In this document: piece after piece, positions 61,805 through 64,000 of the stretch
Layout: each line of letters opens with the position of its first letter
Numbering within the stretch: the first letter of the stretch is position 1
Assembly: GCA_963709295.1 (NCBI GenBank)
Contig: CAVPVW010000005.1
Location: 124,001 to 188,000, forward strand
Source: JBGPQJ01 sp963709295
Lineage (GTDB): Bacteria > Chloroflexota > Anaerolineae > Anaerolineales > Villigracilaceae
Direction: 5' to 3'
DNA length: 64,000 nt
The notes under the pieces: generated by a model
The model's database searches: none
What the model saw: only the letters and a program-made list of their open reading frames with translations
What the model was told of the DNA's origin: nothing
Made by a program: the position numbers and the translations under genes

Positions 61805-63232
61805 ATGCCCGTTAATTTGAATCCGGCGTTTGATAAGTTCGATCGTTCCCAATCGGTTATTGTTGGATTATCCGGTGGGGCGGATAGTGTTTGCCTATTG
61901 GGCTTGCTCCACGGCGCGGGCTTTCGAGTGGAGGCTGCCCACCTTAATCACCGCCTTCGACCCGAAGCAGATTCCGACGCGGACCATGCAAGGAAAATCG
62001 CTGAAAACCTTGGGATTCCAATCGTTGTCGAATCTGTAGATGTGGGCGATTTTGCCAAAGAAAATGGACTGTCCATCGAAGAAGCCGCCCGGAAATGCAG
62101 GTACCAATTCCTTTTCGAAATTGCCCGAACCCGAAAGGCCAAACATGTCGCGGTGGCGCATACCGCTGACGACCAGGTCGAGACGATTCTGATGCACCTC
62201 ATCCGCGGGGCAGGCCTTGGTGGATTAAAAGGTATCACTCCCGTCACCCGCCTGCCTGAATTCGATGCGGACATTCCGCTCATCCGACCCATCCTGCATC
62301 TTTGGCGAAGGGATACGGAGAGCTATTGCCGCCAGTTTAACCTCGAATTTGTCCTGGATGCTTCCAACACCGATCAAACTTATTTTCGTAACCGACTCCG
62401 CCATAGTCTGATCCCTGATCTCGAGACCTATAATCCACAGATTAAGAAAGCGCTGCTTCGAATGTCGCATTCGTTGCAGGACGATCATGAGATGCTGAAC
62501 AGCTTCATTGATCAGGCTTGGGAGGATTTGGTTGTTGAAAAAGGCGAAGGGTATGTCGTTTTTAACCTACCTACGCTTGAGGCGACAGAGCCGGGGAAGC
62601 GGAGACATTTATTTAAACGGGCGATGCACCTGCTTCGACCTGGTCTGCGCGACGTGGATCACGATGTTTTATCTCTGGCAGCAAATTTTTTGGATGACTT
62701 GCCTGGCACATCCGATGCTTCGCCAAGCCGTAAAGTAGATTTGACCGGCGGAGTATATATTTACAAAGAGAATGATCGTCTGTATATCGCACAATATGAA
62801 GCTGATTTACCTTCTGGAAATTGGCCACAGATTGATAGCCAGCGACCACTGCAAGCGGGGATCACTGACCTGGATAATGGCTGGCAGCTTGTCGTCGAGA
62901 AAGTAATGGACGATGGGTTACTTTCTTTTGCGCAAACCAATGTAGATCCCTTCGTAGCGTGGATGGATGCCGGGAAAGCGGTAGGGGAACAAACCGTCCG
63001 TCCGGCCCAAATTGGCGATGCATTTGCGCCATTAGGCATGGACGGGCAGACAGTGAAGTTGTCTGATTTTTTTATCAACATAAAAATACCTCAGCGCGCC
63101 CGAGCAAGATGGCCGGTCCTTATGGTGGGTGATCAGATCGCGTGGATCATGGGTATTCGCCTGGCTTACCCATTTCGAGTTGAAGGAAAAACCCGGCAGG
63201 CGCTGCGGCTGCAACTAAAAAGGCTCCCATGA
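61805..63232 (+). CDS. tilS: tRNA(Ile)-lysidine synthase
   Basis: I use the ATG at 61805, because the longer frame begins inside a terminator. 475 residues: the PP-loop VIVGLSGGADSVCLLGLL, the HLNHRLRPEAD motif and VAHTADDQVET are diagnostic, followed by the substrate-binding helical domain (NRLRHSLIPDLETYNPQI) and the C-terminal TilS domain. It converts C34 of tRNA-Ile (CAU) to lysidine. Essential in most bacteria; intact here. Confidence 0.95.
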   Translation: MPVNLNPAFDKFDRSQSVIVGLSGGADSVCLLGLLHGAGFRVEAAHLNHRLRPEADSDADHARKIAENLGIPIVVESVDVGDFAKENGLSIEEAARKCRYQFLFEIARTRKAKHVAVAHTADDQVETILMHLIRGAGLGGLKGITPVTRLPEFDADIPLIRPILHLWRRDTESYCRQFNLEFVLDASNTDQTYFRNRLRHSLIPDLETYNPQIKKALLRMSHSLQDDHEMLNSFIDQAWEDLVVEKGEGYVVFNLPTLEATEPGKRRHLFKRAMHLLRPGLRDVDHDVLSLAANFLDDLPGTSDASPSRKVDLTGGVYIYKENDRLYIAQYEADLPSGNWPQIDSQRPLQAGITDLDNGWQLVVEKVMDDGLLSFAQTNVDPFVAWMDAGKAVGEQTVRPAQIGDAFAPLGMDGQTVKLSDFFINIKIPQRARARWPVLMVGDQIAWIMGIRLAYPFRVEGKTRQALRLQLKRLP

Positions 63233-63244
63233 TGGGAGCCTTTT
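63217..63244. terminator. Bidirectional terminator between convergent tilS and recombinase-like gene
   Basis: AAAAAGGCTCCCAT then ATGGGAGCCTTTT form a near-perfect hairpin with A and T runs on both sides. It overlaps the last codons of tilS. Confidence 0.85.
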
Positions 63245-63246
63245 GA

Positions 63247-64000
63247 TCAGCTGATTTTTCCAGCCAGTTGGCGAAGTTTCATATGGACTTCCCGCCACTG
63301 AATTTTTGATACACCGAGATTCTGTCGGATCTTGTCCAGTTCGACACCGCGCATGTAATCATTCAGCGCATAAGTCCAGCGGCACATGTCGAAGGATAAA
63401 TGCTTGGTGAGACCGGCATCCTCGCCGATGTCCTCCAGCAGGTATTCGAGGCGGCGCGGAGACCAGGGGAAGAGCTGGTCCACCGGTGAATATTGGTTAA
63501 GATATTCCTGATAAGCGGGAATCCAATCTTCTGCAAGGGACAGCTTGCGTTCCTTATATCGGTTTGCGGGGCTGGGATAACGGATGAACACCAGCGGACC
63601 TCCCTGTGCATCGAGGTCAATGTGATTAATATGGATACCCAGGCATTCGCTTTTCTTAATACCGGTCGTCAGGATGAGATACAGCAACGCATACGGCCGG
63701 GCATCCGGTTTGGCCTTTCTACGGTAGCGGTCAGCTGCCAGAAGGATGGCTTCCTGCTCGGCATGACTGAGCACCTCGGGAAGCGGACTGAGCACCGACT
63801 TTTGCACCACCTTCTCAGCCGGGTCGACGAGAATGACCCCGAACTGGTGCAACCAGCGAAAATAGGATTTGATCGAGGTGATTCGGCGTGCGAGAGTTTT
63901 TGGGGAACAGGGTACGCCGCGGTCGTTTTCCATCCATTTCAAAAAGTTGTTCAGGTCATTGGTCGAGATGGCACCCAGCGACCGGTCGGGTGGAAAGAAC
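63247..64000 (-). CDS. Tyrosine-recombinase-like protein lacking catalytic residues (5' part beyond window)
   Basis: The frame is open to the window edge, so the N-terminus is missing. An N-terminal SAM-like core-binding segment and a C-terminal XerC/D-like catalytic fold are recognisable (LLYLILTTGIKKSECLGIHI, NRYKERKLSL, HLSFDMCRWTYALNDYMRGV). However, the box I Arg is Lys (TGIKKSE), the HxxR His is Asp (FDMCRW), and the Tyr nucleophile region (WREVHMKL) has no Tyr. It is thus probably not a functional recombinase, and may be a DNA-binding descendant. Confidence 0.8.
   Translation of the reverse strand, partial: FFPPDRSLGAISTNDLNNFLKWMENDRGVPCSPKTLARRITSIKSYFRWLHQFGVILVDPAEKVVQKSVLSPLPEVLSHAEQEAILLAADRYRRKAKPDARPYALLYLILTTGIKKSECLGIHINHIDLDAQGGPLVFIRYPSPANRYKERKLSLAEDWIPAYQEYLNQYSPVDQLFPWSPRRLEYLLEDIGEDAGLTKHLSFDMCRWTYALNDYMRGVELDKIRQNLGVSKIQWREVHMKLRQLAGKIS

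Overview
The window reads as chromosomal DNA of an anaerobic, filamentous-type bacterium, most plausibly Chloroflexota (Anaerolineae). The basis is indirect: a B12-domain-less methylmalonyl-CoA mutase, a complete group 3b [NiFe] hydrogenase operon, UPF0316, DUF2207 and PKD lipoprotein genes, kinesin-light-chain-type TPR NB-ARC proteins, and GC-rich housekeeping genes. No rRNA or phylogenetic marker is present, so this assignment is an inference.

Layout. 1-3817 (minus strand): a methyltransferase, a short-chain dehydrogenase and an ABC exporter (ATPase plus FtsX-type permease) in one operon. 4088-7052: an ArsR-type repressor divergent from an isochorismatase-like hydrolase, a thioredoxin-reductase-like flavoprotein and an RlmN/Cfr-like radical SAM enzyme, with a clear operator and promoters between them. 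About 7254-26797: an integrated genomic island. Its left end carries a serine recombinase next to a copy of the 3' end of tRNA-Glu, and its right end is the intact tRNA-Glu gene. Cargo is phage-like replication and regulatory genes and then a defence block: a HARE-Mrr-RAMA endonuclease, an ApeA-like HEPN protein, a type I RM system (HsdMS fusion and HsdR), a GmrSD-like DUF262/DUF1524 enzyme, and two nearly identical NB-ARC/TPR (NLR-like) genes flanking a small helical protein that shares their N-terminal motif.

26.9-31.4 kb: housekeeping and signalling genes (lepB, methyltransferase, dual-specificity phosphatase, PilZ, histidine phosphatase, NUDIX). 31.5-37.5 kb (minus): a six-gene operon with a zinc-ribbon membrane protein, a DUF2207-type membrane protein whose C-terminus is a Cys-Ala repeat, a radical SAM/SPASM enzyme with a PqqD-like N-terminal domain, a PAS protein, a membrane-anchored protein, and a second PqqD-radical SAM paralogue that has lost its iron-sulfur cysteines. 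I regard this as the best candidate for an undescribed system: peptide-type maturation of the tail of a membrane protein. 37.6-46.3 kb: a PII-like protein with a Kef-type antiporter, an opine-dehydrogenase-like enzyme, a cobalamin-binding mutase-like protein split by a small palindrome, methylmalonyl-CoA mutase and a kinase. 46.6-51.0 kb: two large secreted lipoproteins, one with three PKD and three VMO-I-like repeats. 51.1-58.1 kb (minus): the hydBGDA hydrogenase, its maturation protease, and a response regulator and histidine kinase. 58.3-63.2 kb (plus): CoA-binding protein, GNAT, CYTH, a UPF0175/PIN-like pair, methylmalonyl-CoA epimerase and tilS. The right edge is a tyrosine-recombinase-like gene lacking catalytic residues.

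Important caveat: at least 20 genes are broken by what look like single-base insertions or deletions, often in homopolymers, and the duplicated NB-ARC genes show several of them directly. The most economical reading is uncorrected long-read or homopolymer sequencing error rather than decay. I therefore give whole-gene coordinates for these genes and state where the frame changes.
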